Shown piece after piece: positions 1 to 8,559 of a stretch of 64,000 nt of DNA (the stretch's first letter is position 1; each line of letters begins with the position of its first letter). A model generated the notes under the pieces. The model was given only the letters and a program-made list of their open reading frames with translations, made no database searches and was not told the DNA's origin. The translations under genes and the position numbers were made by a program. This DNA is from PFJX01 sp963713085 (lineage in GTDB: Bacteria; Pseudomonadota; Gammaproteobacteria; Burkholderiales; Thiobacillaceae): assembly GCA_963713085.1 (NCBI GenBank), contig CAVQKQ010000016.1, forward strand, positions 214,982 through 278,981. The letters run 5' to 3'.

Positions 1-72
1 CTGGGTACCGAGGTCAGCCCGGGTACCTACCAGCTGACCATAGACCGCAATGTCCAGGCAGTATCAGGTTAA
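1..72 (+). CDS. C-terminal tail of an unidentified protein (partial)
   Basis: An open frame enters from the left edge and ends at a TAA at 70-72. Only 23 residues are visible, ending in TIDRNVQAVSG. They are too few to assign a family. The frame is supported by its position just upstream of the secreted protein gene that starts at 223 and by the lack of any competing frame. I cannot say what the protein does. Confidence 0.45.
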   Translation: MGTEVSPGTYQLTIDRNVQAVSG

Positions 73-222
73 GGGCCGATTTACACAGGTAATATGAATC
101 CGGGTCTTCCGGTAGCCGTGCCACTCCCGCCAGGAGTGGACTACTGGTGGTGGTCACCGCCGCCGCTTTGTTCTGATGGATCGTGGGAGCTGTCTTCAGT
201 TTTACTTGAAAGGAGAACTAGC

Positions 223-990
223 ATGCGTATGTTCAAGTTTTTCGCTTTGATTCTGGCCCTGTTGCTCAGCCAAGGAGCCTCTGCCCAAATGGTCGCGCCG
301 GGCTACCCGGTCGTCGCCAATCCCTGGTTGCAATATGCCCCGACCATGACCATGCCCAACCTGCCCAGCCTGGGCACTCTGGGTGGCCCCATATATATGC
401 CCTTCATCGGCATGCCCGTGCCCTTCATCGGCCAAGGTCCGGCGCCCACCAAGCCTTACACCATGCGGCCCCCCGTCCCCGAGCAAAACAAGCAGCAGAT
501 CATGCAGATGATGATGCCCATGATGACCAACGTGATGCGCATGTCCATGCCGGATGCCATGAACTGGTTCGCCTACAAGATCAAGGTGAAGAAGGGCGTG
601 AGCTTCGACGATGTGGTGCAATCCATGAACCTGCGCGCCAACGTGCTGAACTTCAAGCACGTGGGCGAGAACCTGATGTACAAGGACTTCCGCGCCGTGC
701 TGAATGACCAGGACTCGCCCCGCATCGAGGTGCACAGCTACTGCGACATCGCCACCGCCCGGGAACTGCTCAAGATCGCGCCGGAATTCGTGGTCTTCCT
801 GCCCTGCCGCATCGTCGTCATGGAGGATGCCAACAAGGACATCTGGGTGCTGATGCTGGACTGGAACATGAACTGGGTGGCTGGCTACGACCAGGCATTG
901 GGCCTGACGCCGGAGCTGGCCAAGCGGGCCACGGAACTGCGCGAAAAGATGGGAGAAATCATGCAGGCCGGCGCCAACGGGGATTTGTAA
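223..990 (+). CDS. Secreted Met/Pro-rich protein of unknown function
   Basis: A 255-residue protein. I chose the ATG at 223 because a good ribosome site (AAGGAGA) lies about 8 bases upstream and because this start exposes a clean signal peptide (RMFKFFALILALLLSQGASA, cut near residue 21). The frame extends upstream to 94, but that part is Trp/Pro-rich and has no ribosome site. After the signal comes a Pro/Met-rich stretch (residues about 25-100) and then a more conventional soluble domain. The family was not recognised. A strong terminator follows directly, so this is probably the last gene of its transcript. Expected location is the periplasm or the cell surface. Confidence 0.75.
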   Translation: MRMFKFFALILALLLSQGASAQMVAPGYPVVANPWLQYAPTMTMPNLPSLGTLGGPIYMPFIGMPVPFIGQGPAPTKPYTMRPPVPEQNKQQIMQMMMPMMTNVMRMSMPDAMNWFAYKIKVKKGVSFDDVVQSMNLRANVLNFKHVGENLMYKDFRAVLNDQDSPRIEVHSYCDIATARELLKIAPEFVVFLPCRIVVMEDANKDIWVLMLDWNMNWVAGYDQALGLTPELAKRATELREKMGEIMQAGANGDL

Positions 991-1012
991 GCGATACCGC
1001 TTGAGTCGAATG

Positions 1013-1040
1013 AAAACCCGCCCTAGGGCGGGTTTTTCTT
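1013..1040 (+). terminator. Rho-independent terminator
   Basis: An 8-bp stem (AACCCGCC / GGCGGGTT) with a CTAG loop and a T-run. It lies 25 bases after the stop at 990. The run of T is on the plus strand, so it serves the secreted-protein gene. It also separates that gene from the convergent gene ending at 1052. Confidence 0.85.
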
Positions 1041-1051
1041 GTCCGCCATGC

Positions 1052-1507
1052 CTATAGCGACAGGGCGTCGGCGTTGGCCTGCTCCTGGATGAGCCGGGTC
1101 GCCTCCTTCATGATGGCGCGCATCACCGTCGAGGCGGTCTGCACGCCGCTGGCGGCCATGGCGCCCAAGTCGGGTCCGGAGGCGCAGGCCTGCGCCTGGC
1201 CGGGTTGGCCGCCGGCAAGGAAGCCGCGCCGGAACTGCTCCATCTCCCATTGTGCCCGCATCAGCCTGCCCGCCTCCCAAGGGGTGATCTGGCCGGTGCG
1301 CAGCCCCGTCTCGATCCGTTCCCGGGTCAGGGACTGGCGGGCATCGAACTGATCCAAGGACGGGTTGGCCGGCGTGGCGGTCGGGCAACTGGCCGAGGAG
1401 GATTGCGAGAAGGGCAGACAGCCGCCGGCCTGGGCGGCATTGCCCGCCAGGGAAAGGGATGCGACGGCGGCGATACTCAAAGTCTTCAACATCGTTACGG
1501 TTTTCAT
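1052..1507 (-). CDS. Small secreted protein of unknown function
   Basis: A 151-residue protein with an N-terminal signal peptide (KTLSIAAVASLSLAGNAAQA). The mature part has a Ser/Pro-rich spacer and a helical middle (residues about 60-95) with the pattern I..GL..GQITPWEAGRL. Such segments occur in many small proteobacterial periplasmic proteins that carry paired helical repeats. The C-terminus is helical and Ala/Met-rich. No enzyme motif is visible. It faces a convergent gene across a terminator and is followed upstream by an isolated nuclease gene, so context gives no function. Confidence 0.7.
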   Translation of the reverse strand: MKTVTMLKTLSIAAVASLSLAGNAAQAGGCLPFSQSSSASCPTATPANPSLDQFDARQSLTRERIETGLRTGQITPWEAGRLMRAQWEMEQFRRGFLAGGQPGQAQACASGPDLGAMAASGVQTASTVMRAIMKEATRLIQEQANADALSL

Positions 1508-1670
1508 GACGAACTCCTGTTTGGAAGCCCGCCTTGCGCGGAATGCGTAGCGGGTGAAACCAGTCTGCGAGTCGTCTGTAAGCCCGGAATGTCCGAGCTG
1601 TGCCCGAGATGTAAGGAGGTGTTACAGAACTGTGCCGCCGGCCTGTCCGGGCGGTCCACGGGCGTCGCGG

Positions 1671-2189
1671 TTAGTGGTGGAACGTGCGCCAGTTCCAGGG
1701 TGGAATCGGTTTGCTGCCGGCCCACAGGCCCAGACGCCGGAGGCGGGCCGTGAATTCGGCGCTTTGGTAGGCCTCGCGTTCCTGACGCGGCAGTGCATTG
1801 GCGTCTTCCCGGTTCCACCAGGCCATGCCGTCGCCCAGTTGCGCCAGGCCCAGGTCCAGGGTCGGGGCGCAGTTCCGGCAGGCGTCGGGTTGGACCCAGA
1901 CCCGGCAGGGCCGTTGTCCGCCGCGGTCCGGGGCCGCGCATTCCGCCCGGACCTCCCGGTTGAAGGCGAGCCGGCCCAGGTTGCCGCGGGCCTGCTCGCC
2001 GAAGGGCTGGTTGCGCTCCGGCGCGTCGATGCCCACCAGGCGTATTGGGATGGGGCGGCGCGCCACCGTCAACCTGAGGCTGTCGCCGTCCTCGATGCCG
2101 GCGACGATGCCGGTGAGGGTTTCGGCCCGGGCCTGAAGCTGCGGCTGGAGCAGGTATCCGAACAGGGCGAGGGCGAGAAGGGCTTTCAT
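1671..2189 (-). CDS. Secreted thermonuclease-family (SNase) nuclease
   Basis: A 172-residue staphylococcal-nuclease-like protein. The start at 2189 gives the signal peptide MKALLALALFGYLLQPQLQA. The longer open frame upstream is low-complexity and reads as out-of-frame sequence. The fold is recognisable from GIEDGDSLRLTV followed by RLVGIDAPERNQPFGEQA, which holds the Asp and Arg residues of the SNase catalytic site. A pair of cysteines (residues about 110-125) may form a disulfide. The family hydrolyses DNA and RNA phosphodiesters with calcium. A role in scavenging or defence outside the cytoplasm is inference. Confidence 0.85.
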   Translation of the reverse strand: MKALLALALFGYLLQPQLQARAETLTGIVAGIEDGDSLRLTVARRPIPIRLVGIDAPERNQPFGEQARGNLGRLAFNREVRAECAAPDRGGQRPCRVWVQPDACRNCAPTLDLGLAQLGDGMAWWNREDANALPRQEREAYQSAEFTARLRRLGLWAGSKPIPPWNWRTFHH

Positions 2190-2229
2190 CTTCGGCGACG
2201 GTCGGGGCGGGTGGTTTTGTGACTCCGCC

Positions 2230-2598
2230 TTATTCGAGCGGTTCCGTGTCGTCGTGCCGGTAGGCCGGGCTGCAACAACACAGGATGCGCAGCGACGCGC
2301 TGCCGTCGTTCTCGATTCGGTGCGGGGTGCCGGGGGGGATGAGCACGGTGTCCCCGGGCGCGACCGGGAACTGTTCACCACCCAGGGTCATCAGGCCCCG
2401 GCCGGCGGTGATGTGGTAAATCTCCTCGGAGACCCGGTGCCGATGCAGGCGGGTGCGCATCCCCGGCGCCACCACGGCCTCGGCCAGGCTCTGGTTGCGG
2501 ACGGGATGGTGGTCGGGATGCATCAATTCCCGGATCTCGGAACCGTCCAGGGTGGGATAGGGCGTCACCTCGTCATAGCGGATAGGGTGGCTAGCCAT
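2230..2598 (-). CDS. Cupin-domain protein
   Basis: A single-domain cupin of 122 residues. The two conserved motifs are readable: motif 1 around RLHRHRVSEEIYHITAGRG (His, His, Glu metal ligands) and motif 2 around PGDTVLIPPGTPHRIEN (the final His). It resembles the small metal-binding cupins related to mannose-6-phosphate isomerase. The substrate is unknown. Its start overlaps the end of the WYL regulator gene by 8 bases, so the two are co-transcribed and probably translationally coupled. Regulation of or by the WYL protein is inference. Confidence 0.85.
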   Translation of the reverse strand: MASHPIRYDEVTPYPTLDGSEIRELMHPDHHPVRNQSLAEAVVAPGMRTRLHRHRVSEEIYHITAGRGLMTLGGEQFPVAPGDTVLIPPGTPHRIENDGSASLRILCCCSPAYRHDDTEPLE

Positions 2599-3583
2599 AA
2601 TTGCTCCGGGTCCGTTCCAGTTCCGCCACGACCCTGTCCTTCAGGGATGCCGGCCCCAGGACGGCGCAGTCGGCCCCGTACTTCAGGATGTCCATGATCA
2701 ACTCCCGGTCGTCGGCGAAGGGGATTTCCAGCAGGTAGCCGCCGTCGTCGTCGAAACGGCCTTTCTGGCGCGGATGCCATTGCTCGCTGGCCACCCAGCG
2801 GGCCCGCTGTGGGGTGAAGCGCAGTTTCGCCCATTGCACCCTGGCCCCGGAGAAGATGCCGTAGCCGGCCCCCAGCACCTGGTCCAGGGTCTTCTCCGGC
2901 AGGTCCCGGGCGGGCTTTTCCAGCACCACCGCATCCCGTATGGCGTCCACCGAGAAGGCGCGTAGCCCCTTGCGCAGGTGGCACCAGGCGTCCAGGTACC
3001 AGTTCTCGCGATAGTGCACCAGGCGCTGGGGCGAGACCTCCCGCTCGGTCACCTGATCGTTGCCCCGGGCGTGGTAGGTGAGCAGCAGGCGTTTGCGCCG
3101 CAGCAGGGCGGAACCCACCTTCTCGAACTGGGCCAGTTCCAGGCGGCGGGCCGCCACGCCGATGATGCGCACCCGCCTGCGCACCTCCTCGGCAGTGTCG
3201 TCGGCGCTGCCCATCAGGCTATTCAGGCGGGCCATGAGGGGCTGCACGTGGGGCCCCAGCAGGCCGCCCCGGTCCAGGTTGGCCAGGAGGTGCCGCATGG
3301 TCAGCAGGGCATGGATCTCCCGGGCGGAAAACCAGAGGCCGGGCAGTTCGAACTGCCCGCCTCGGTCGCTTCCGCCCCGGTCGCTCCCATTCTTCTCGTA
3401 GCGGTAGCCCCCCGTTTCCCGGTCCCAGACGATGGGGGCGCCCAGGCGGTCGCGCAGGTATTCCAGGTCCCGTTTCAGGGTGGCCCGGGACACCTCCAGT
3501 TCCGCCATGAGCGTGGTGAAAGGCACCACCCGGCGTTCGCCGATGAGCTGGTCGATCTTGTAGAACCGTTCGGTGCGGTCCAT
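2591..3583 (-). CDS. WYL-domain transcriptional regulator
   Basis: A 330-residue regulator. The N-terminal helix-turn-helix of the DeoR/HTH_11 type (residues about 5-65, including VSRATLKRDLEYLRD) is followed by a WYL domain (about 140-230, with the LVHYRENWYLDAWCHLRKG stretch). A C-terminal WCX extension ends in LKDRVVAELERT. WYL domains bind nucleic-acid-derived ligands or small molecules and control DNA-repair, phage-defence and metabolic genes. Here it heads a two-gene unit with a cupin gene, so a metabolite sensor is as likely as a defence regulator. Confidence 0.88.
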   Translation of the reverse strand: MDRTERFYKIDQLIGERRVVPFTTLMAELEVSRATLKRDLEYLRDRLGAPIVWDRETGGYRYEKNGSDRGGSDRGGQFELPGLWFSAREIHALLTMRHLLANLDRGGLLGPHVQPLMARLNSLMGSADDTAEEVRRRVRIIGVAARRLELAQFEKVGSALLRRKRLLLTYHARGNDQVTEREVSPQRLVHYRENWYLDAWCHLRKGLRAFSVDAIRDAVVLEKPARDLPEKTLDQVLGAGYGIFSGARVQWAKLRFTPQRARWVASEQWHPRQKGRFDDDGGYLLEIPFADDRELIMDILKYGADCAVLGPASLKDRVVAELERTRSNYG

Positions 3584-3619
3584 GGGGGTCTGCCGGAGGT
3601 AATCGTGGTGGCGAGAATA

Positions 3620-3736
3620 TCAGCTGGGGGACATCAGGGTCATGAGCAGGGACAGGGCCAGGGCGAACAGCCCGACGGCGAAGACCAGCCGGTCCGGGTC
3701 GAGCCGGGTGGGGCGGAATCTGCAAGGGGTCGACAT
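3620..3736 (-). CDS. Putative 38-residue single-pass membrane peptide
   Basis: A short frame with an ATG at 3736 preceded by a good AGGAGC ribosome site 9 bases away. After a basic N-terminus (CRFRPTRLDPDR) it has one hydrophobic segment (LVFAVGLFALALSLLMTLM) and stops at once. The topology rule (positive inside, then one helix) fits a small inner-membrane protein. It lies between the WYL regulator and the divergent hox operon. The family was not recognised. The frame can be extended to 3853, but without a ribosome site. Confidence 0.5.
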   Translation of the reverse strand: MSTPCRFRPTRLDPDRLVFAVGLFALALSLLMTLMSPS

Positions 3737-3781
3737 GATGGGTGCTCCTATGATCGGGTGACGCCCAGTCTGAAGGCACGG

Positions 3782-3800
3782 AGGCTCATGGCATGAGCCT
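3782..3800. promoter_or_regulatory. Perfect 19-bp palindrome upstream of hoxF
   Basis: AGGCTCATG-G-CATGAGCCT is a perfect 9-1-9 dyad in the 189-bp gap between the small membrane peptide and hoxF. It has no T-run on either side and a one-base centre. An operator for a dimeric regulator is therefore more likely than a terminator. The protein that binds it is unknown. Confidence 0.45.
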
Positions 3801-3925
3801 GTCGAGATGCCTGTCCCGATGGGGTGGTCCCGGGCCTGTCTCCACACGGACATGAATCTGGGCTATGGTTAGGTCCGTCGCATCGGACTCGATGCATGGA
3901 CCGATCCCGGACCCAGGCTTTGTTT

Positions 3926-5737
3926 ATGACCACTCAAGCGCTGCAAACCCTGTTGGACACCCTGCTGGACCGCCACGGGCGCGATGCCACCCGGCTGCTG
4001 CAGATCCTGCGCGAAGTCCAGGAACAGCACGGCTGGATCCCCCCCGAGGCGGTGACCGTACTGGGCCGGGCCCTGGATCTGCCCCGGTCCCGGGTGGAAG
4101 GGGTCGCCGGCTTCTACAGCTTCCTGCACTTGGCGCCAGCGGGCCGCTACCGGGTGCTGTTCTCCAACAACATCACCGACCGCATGCTGGACAACCAGGA
4201 CCTGCTGGAATACCTGTGCACCAAGCTCTGGGTGGAACGGGGCCACCTCTCCGAGGACGGGCTGGTGTCCATCGACTTCACCTCCTGCACCGGCCTGTGC
4301 GATCAGGGGCCGGGCCTGCTGGTGAACGGCCGGGCGATCCCCCGCATCGACCGGACCCGCCTGGACCGGATCGCCGACCTGATCCTGGAGCAGCGTCCCC
4401 TGGAGGACTGGCCGGCGGAACTGTTCGCCATCGAGGACAACATCCGCCGTGCGGACATCCTGCTGGGCCACCACCTGAAACCCGGGGACGCCCTACGCGC
4501 GGCCACCGCGCGCGGCTCCCTGGACAGCCTGGAGGAAATCAAGCTATCCAACCTGCGCGGCCGGGGCGGCGCAGGTTTCACCACCGGCCTCAAGTGGGAG
4601 GCCTGCCGCAACGCCGAGGGCGCCCAGCGCTACGTGGTGTGCAACGCCGATGAGGGGGAACCCGGCACATTCAAGGACCGGGTGCTGCTGAACCGCTACG
4701 CCGACCTGGTGTTCGAGGGCATGACCGTGGCGGCCTACGCCATCGGTGCTGCCCAGGGGTTTCTCTATCTGCGCGGCGAGTACCGCTACCTGCTGGAACC
4801 TCTCAATGACGTGCTGGCCCGGCGCCGGGCCGCCAACCTGCTGGGCGACGACATCCTCGGCCAAGCCGGCTTCGCCTTCGACATCGACATCCACGTGGGG
4901 GCCGGTGCCTACGTCTGCGGCGAGGAGTCGGCCCTGATCGACTCCCTTGAGGGCAAGCGCGGCATCCCGCGCAACCGCCCGCCCTATCCCGTCACCCACG
5001 GCTACCTGCAGCGTCCCACCACGGTGAACAACGTGGAGACCTTCTGCGCCGCCGCCCTCATCGCCGTGCACGGCGGCGACTGGTACCGGGCCATCGGCAC
5101 CGCCAAGTCCGCCGGTACCAAGCTGCTGTCCGTGTCCGGCGACTGCGCCCGGCCCGGCATCTACGAATACCCCTTCGGCACCCCGGTGCGCCAGGTACTG
5201 GAGGACTGCGGCGCGGGGGCCGGCAAACACGACGCCCAGGCGGTGCAGATCAGCGGCCCGTCCGGGGTGTGCATCGACGCCTCCGAGTTCGACCGGCGCA
5301 TCGCCTTCGAGGACCTGCCCACCGCCGGCGCCTTCATGGTGTTCGACACCAGCCGGGACATGTTCGAGGTAGCCCGCAACTTCGCCCATTTCTTCGCCCA
5401 CGAGTCCTGCGGCTTCTGCACCCCCTGCCGGGTGGGCACCGCCATGCTGCGCAACACCATGGACAAGATCCGGGAAGGCCACGGCACACCCTACGATCTC
5501 AAGGAAATCGAGTCGCTGGACCGGGTGCTGCACATGAGCGCCCACTGCGGCCTGGGCCATACCGCCTGCAATCCCACCCTGGACACCCTGAAGCGCTTCC
5601 GCCCGGCCTACGAGCGGCGCCTCAAGTCCCTGGACTTCGAGCCCGCCTTCGACCTGGACGGGGCCCTGGCCCGGGCCCGGCTGATGACCGGGCGGGACGA
5701 CGCGGGCGCCCACCTGAGCACGGAATCCGAGACATGA
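3926..5737 (+). CDS. hoxF: NAD-reducing hydrogenase diaphorase subunit HoxF
   Basis: A 603-residue subunit that carries FMN and exchanges electrons with NAD. The ATG at 3926 gives the usual length of about 602. Residues about 1-165 are a NuoE-like thioredoxin fold, but only two cysteines remain (FTSCTGLC) and the usual first CxxxxC is replaced by FSNNITDRM. The NuoF part follows: the FMN loop GRGGAGF at about 212, the NAD region GAYVCGEESALIDSLEG, and a 4Fe-4S site CGFCTPC with a fourth Cys in GLGHTACNP. The stop overlaps the hoxU start (ATGA). It heads the hoxFUYHW operon. Confidence 0.95.
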   Translation: MTTQALQTLLDTLLDRHGRDATRLLQILREVQEQHGWIPPEAVTVLGRALDLPRSRVEGVAGFYSFLHLAPAGRYRVLFSNNITDRMLDNQDLLEYLCTKLWVERGHLSEDGLVSIDFTSCTGLCDQGPGLLVNGRAIPRIDRTRLDRIADLILEQRPLEDWPAELFAIEDNIRRADILLGHHLKPGDALRAATARGSLDSLEEIKLSNLRGRGGAGFTTGLKWEACRNAEGAQRYVVCNADEGEPGTFKDRVLLNRYADLVFEGMTVAAYAIGAAQGFLYLRGEYRYLLEPLNDVLARRRAANLLGDDILGQAGFAFDIDIHVGAGAYVCGEESALIDSLEGKRGIPRNRPPYPVTHGYLQRPTTVNNVETFCAAALIAVHGGDWYRAIGTAKSAGTKLLSVSGDCARPGIYEYPFGTPVRQVLEDCGAGAGKHDAQAVQISGPSGVCIDASEFDRRIAFEDLPTAGAFMVFDTSRDMFEVARNFAHFFAHESCGFCTPCRVGTAMLRNTMDKIREGHGTPYDLKEIESLDRVLHMSAHCGLGHTACNPTLDTLKRFRPAYERRLKSLDFEPAFDLDGALARARLMTGRDDAGAHLSTESET

Positions 5738-6504
5738 GCGAAGCCGACCGCACCCCGGACCACTTCTTCCTGGACGGACTGGAAGTCCCCTTCGAGCCGG
5801 GCCAGAGCGTGGCCCAGGCGGCCCTGGCGGCGGGCAACTACATCCCGCACCTGTGCTACCACCCGGAGTTCAAGCCTCACGGCAGCTGCAAGGTGTGCAC
5901 GGTGAAGGTCAACGGCCGCACCGCCGCCTCCTGCACCCTGCCGGCCCAGGCCGGCATGGAGGTGGAGAGCAACACCGAGGAGATCAACGACCTGCGCCGC
6001 ACCCTGGTGCAGATGCTGTTCGCCGAGGGCAACCACTTCTGCCCCTCCTGCGAGAAGAGCGGCAACTGCATGCTCCAGGCCCTGGGCTACGACCTGGGGG
6101 TGATGACCGCCGGCTTCCGCCACTTCTTCCCGGACCGGCCGGTGGACGCCTCCCACCCGGACATCCTGCTGGACTTCAACCGCTGCATCCTGTGCGAGCT
6201 GTGCGTGCGGGCCTCCAGCGAGGTGGACGGCAAGGGGGTGTTCGCCCTGTCCGGCCGGGGCCTGGACAAGCACCTGATCGTCAACGCCGAATCCGGCCGC
6301 CTGGAGGACACCGACATCGCCCTCACCGACAAGGCCATGGAGGTCTGCCCGGTGGGCGTGATCCTGAAGAAGGAGGTGGGCTTCGCCGTGCCCATCGGCG
6401 AGCGCCGCTACGACCACCAGCCCATCAGCGCCCAGGCCCTGGCGGACGCCCCCCGGGGCAGCCAGGCGACCCATGCCTGCAAGGCCTGCGAAGGACCGGA
6501 ATGA
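5734..6504 (+). CDS. hoxU: NAD-reducing hydrogenase subunit HoxU
   Basis: A 256-residue iron-sulfur subunit that wires HoxF to the HoxYH hydrogenase module. It matches the N-terminal part of NuoG. A plant-type 2Fe-2S site comes first (CYHPEFKPHGSCKVCTVKV plus the later SCTLP). A His/Cys cluster follows (NHFCPSCEKSGNC), then 4Fe-4S motifs (CILCELC and EVCPVGVI). The start overlaps the hoxF stop by 4 bases and the stop overlaps hoxY by 4, so the three genes are translationally coupled. Confidence 0.94.
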   Translation: MSEADRTPDHFFLDGLEVPFEPGQSVAQAALAAGNYIPHLCYHPEFKPHGSCKVCTVKVNGRTAASCTLPAQAGMEVESNTEEINDLRRTLVQMLFAEGNHFCPSCEKSGNCMLQALGYDLGVMTAGFRHFFPDRPVDASHPDILLDFNRCILCELCVRASSEVDGKGVFALSGRGLDKHLIVNAESGRLEDTDIALTDKAMEVCPVGVILKKEVGFAVPIGERRYDHQPISAQALADAPRGSQATHACKACEGPE

Positions 6505-7061
6505 TGGCCGACATTCCTGCCCCGACCAAGAAGCTGCGGGTGGCCACCACCTCCCTGGCCGGCTGCTTCGGTTGCCACATGTCCCTGCTGGACATCGACG
6601 AGCGCCTGTTCCCCCTGCTGGACCTGATCGAATTCGACCGCTCGCCGCTGACCGACATCAAGCACTGCGGCCCCTGCGACATCGGCATCGTCGAGGGCGG
6701 CATCTGCAACGCGGAGAACGTCCACGTGCTGCGGGAGTTCCGCAGGAACTGCAAGATCCTGGTGGCCATCGGCGCCTGCGCGGTCACCGGCGGCCTGCCG
6801 GCCCAGCGCAACCACCTGGACCTGGCCGACTGCCTGTCGGAGGTCTACCTCACCGAGCCCGGCCTGGAGCACGGCCTGATCCCCAACGACCCGGAGCTGC
6901 CATTGCCCCTGGACAAGGTGCATCCGCTGCACGAAGTGGTGAAGGTGGACTACTTCATCCCCGGCTGCCCGCCCAGCGCCGACGCCATCTGGTCCTTCCT
7001 CACCGACCTCATCGCCGGGCGCACCCCGCGCCTGGGCCACGGGTTGATTTCTTACGATTGA
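6501..7061 (+). CDS. hoxY: NAD-reducing hydrogenase small subunit HoxY
   Basis: A 186-residue small subunit. It holds the single proximal 4Fe-4S cluster of group 3d NiFe hydrogenases. Four cysteines fit the ligand set: C22 and C25 (GCFGC), C93 (GAC) and C156 (PGCPPSADA). It lacks the export signal and the C-terminal extra clusters of membrane-bound enzymes, consistent with a soluble cytoplasmic complex. The first of two consecutive ATG codons is taken as start because it overlaps the hoxU stop. Confidence 0.94.
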   Translation: MMADIPAPTKKLRVATTSLAGCFGCHMSLLDIDERLFPLLDLIEFDRSPLTDIKHCGPCDIGIVEGGICNAENVHVLREFRRNCKILVAIGACAVTGGLPAQRNHLDLADCLSEVYLTEPGLEHGLIPNDPELPLPLDKVHPLHEVVKVDYFIPGCPPSADAIWSFLTDLIAGRTPRLGHGLISYD

Positions 7062-7065
7062 CACC

Positions 7066-8559
7066 ATGAGCTTCGAACTGGAAACCGCCGCCCATCCCGA
7101 GACCCTGCGCCGGGTGGCCATCGACCCCATCTCCCGGGTGGAGGGCCACGGCAAGGTCACCCTGCTGCTGGACGAGGACGACCACGTCCAGCAGGCCCGC
7201 CTGCACATCGTCGAATTCCGCGGCTTCGAGAAGTTCGTCCAGGGCCGGCCGTTCTGGGAGATCCCGGTCATGGTGCAGCGCCTGTGCGGCATCTGCCCGG
7301 TGTCCCACCACCTGGCCGCCTCCAAGGCCATGGACCAGATCGTCGGCGTCAACCACCCCGGTGGCGTGCAGCTTACGCCCACGGCGGAGAAGCTGCGCCG
7401 GCTCATGCACTACGGCCAGATCCTGCAATCCCACGCCCTGCACTTCTTCCACCTGTCCTCGCCGGACCTGCTGTTCGGCTTCGATTCCGACATGGCGAAG
7501 CGCAACATCGTCGGCGTGGCGGCGCAATATCCGGACATCGCCAAACAGGGCGTGCTGCTGCGCAAGTTCGGCCAGGAGGTGATCCGGGTCACCGCCGGCA
7601 AGCGCATCCACGGCACCAGTTCCATCCCGGGCGGGGTGAACAAGAACCTGAGCCCGGAAGAGCGGGACTACCTGTTGAAGGACGTCTACCAGGTCATCGG
7701 CTGGAGCCTGGATGCAGTGCAACTGGCCCGGCGGCTGTTCGAGCAGAACCTGGCCCTCTACACCAGCTTCGGCCGCTTCCGCGCCCACACCCTCAACCTG
7801 ATCCGCGCCGACGGCGCCATGGACCTCTACCACGGCGGCCTGCGGGGCCGGGACATGGACGGCAAGACCCTGTTCGACCACGTGGAGTACAGCCACTACT
7901 GGGACTACATCTTCGAGGATGTGAAGTCCTGGTCCTACATGAAGTTTCCTTTCTTCCGCAGCCTGGGCCCGGAGACGGGCTGGTACCGGGTGGGCCCCCT
8001 GACCCGGGTGACCCAGTGCGACTTCATCGACACGCCCCTGGCCGACAAGGCGCGCCAGGAATTCCTGGCCTTCGAAGATGGCGCCGTCGCGGGGGCAACC
8101 CTGGGTTACCACTGGGCGCGCATGATCGAAATGCTGCATTCCGCCGAGCAGATCAAGGACCTGCTCCACGACGCCGACCTGCTGGGAGACGACCTGGTGG
8201 TGAAGGGCGAGCGCCGTGGGCGGGGCGTGGGCATGATCGAGGCGCCCCGGGGCACCCTGATCCACCATTACCGGGTCAACGAGGACGACCTGGTGGAGCG
8301 CGCCAACCTGATCGTCTCCACCACCCACAACAACCAGTCCATGAACGAGGCCATCCGCCAGGTGGCGCGCCAGCACCTGGACGGCCGCAAGCTCACCGAG
8401 GGCCTGCTCAACCACATCGAGGTGGCGGTGCGGGCCTTCGATCCCTGCCTGTCCTGCGCCACCCACGCCCTGGGCAAGATGCCCCTGGAGGTGGAGTTGC
8501 TGGATGCCGAGGGCACTCGTCTGGACGCCATCACCCGGGATATCCAAGGCGTCTGTTGA
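7066..8559 (+). CDS. hoxH: NAD-reducing hydrogenase large subunit HoxH
   Basis: A 497-residue NiFe catalytic subunit. Both cysteine pairs of the active site are present: RLCGIC (C74, C77) and DPCLSC (C461, C464), followed by H467. A 30-residue tail after H467 should be removed by the HoxW protease once nickel is inserted, as in the soluble hydrogenases of group 3d. The enzyme couples H2 oxidation to NAD reduction in the cytoplasm. No hyp maturation genes lie in this window, so these must be elsewhere. Confidence 0.96.
   Translation: MSFELETAAHPETLRRVAIDPISRVEGHGKVTLLLDEDDHVQQARLHIVEFRGFEKFVQGRPFWEIPVMVQRLCGICPVSHHLAASKAMDQIVGVNHPGGVQLTPTAEKLRRLMHYGQILQSHALHFFHLSSPDLLFGFDSDMAKRNIVGVAAQYPDIAKQGVLLRKFGQEVIRVTAGKRIHGTSSIPGGVNKNLSPEERDYLLKDVYQVIGWSLDAVQLARRLFEQNLALYTSFGRFRAHTLNLIRADGAMDLYHGGLRGRDMDGKTLFDHVEYSHYWDYIFEDVKSWSYMKFPFFRSLGPETGWYRVGPLTRVTQCDFIDTPLADKARQEFLAFEDGAVAGATLGYHWARMIEMLHSAEQIKDLLHDADLLGDDLVVKGERRGRGVGMIEAPRGTLIHHYRVNEDDLVERANLIVSTTHNNQSMNEAIRQVARQHLDGRKLTEGLLNHIEVAVRAFDPCLSCATHALGKMPLEVELLDAEGTRLDAITRDIQGVC

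Noticed and set aside
202..735. Long minus-strand frame opposite the secreted Met-rich protein
   Set aside because: It is His-rich with no recognisable domain and lies entirely antisense to a gene with a signal peptide and a good ribosome site. Its length is explained by the codon bias of the opposite strand.
3801..3925. Sigma-54 promoter for hoxF
   Set aside because: I checked the hoxF upstream region for GG-N10-GC with TGGCAC and TTGC boxes and found only partial matches with the wrong -12 element.
4544..5713. 389-codon minus-strand frame across hoxF
   Set aside because: It is antisense to conserved FMN, NAD and Fe-S motifs of hoxF. The translation is Gly/Ala/His-rich without structure.
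7009..8547. 512-codon minus-strand frame across hoxH
   Set aside because: It mirrors the hoxH frame in a high-GC gene and has no homology signals.
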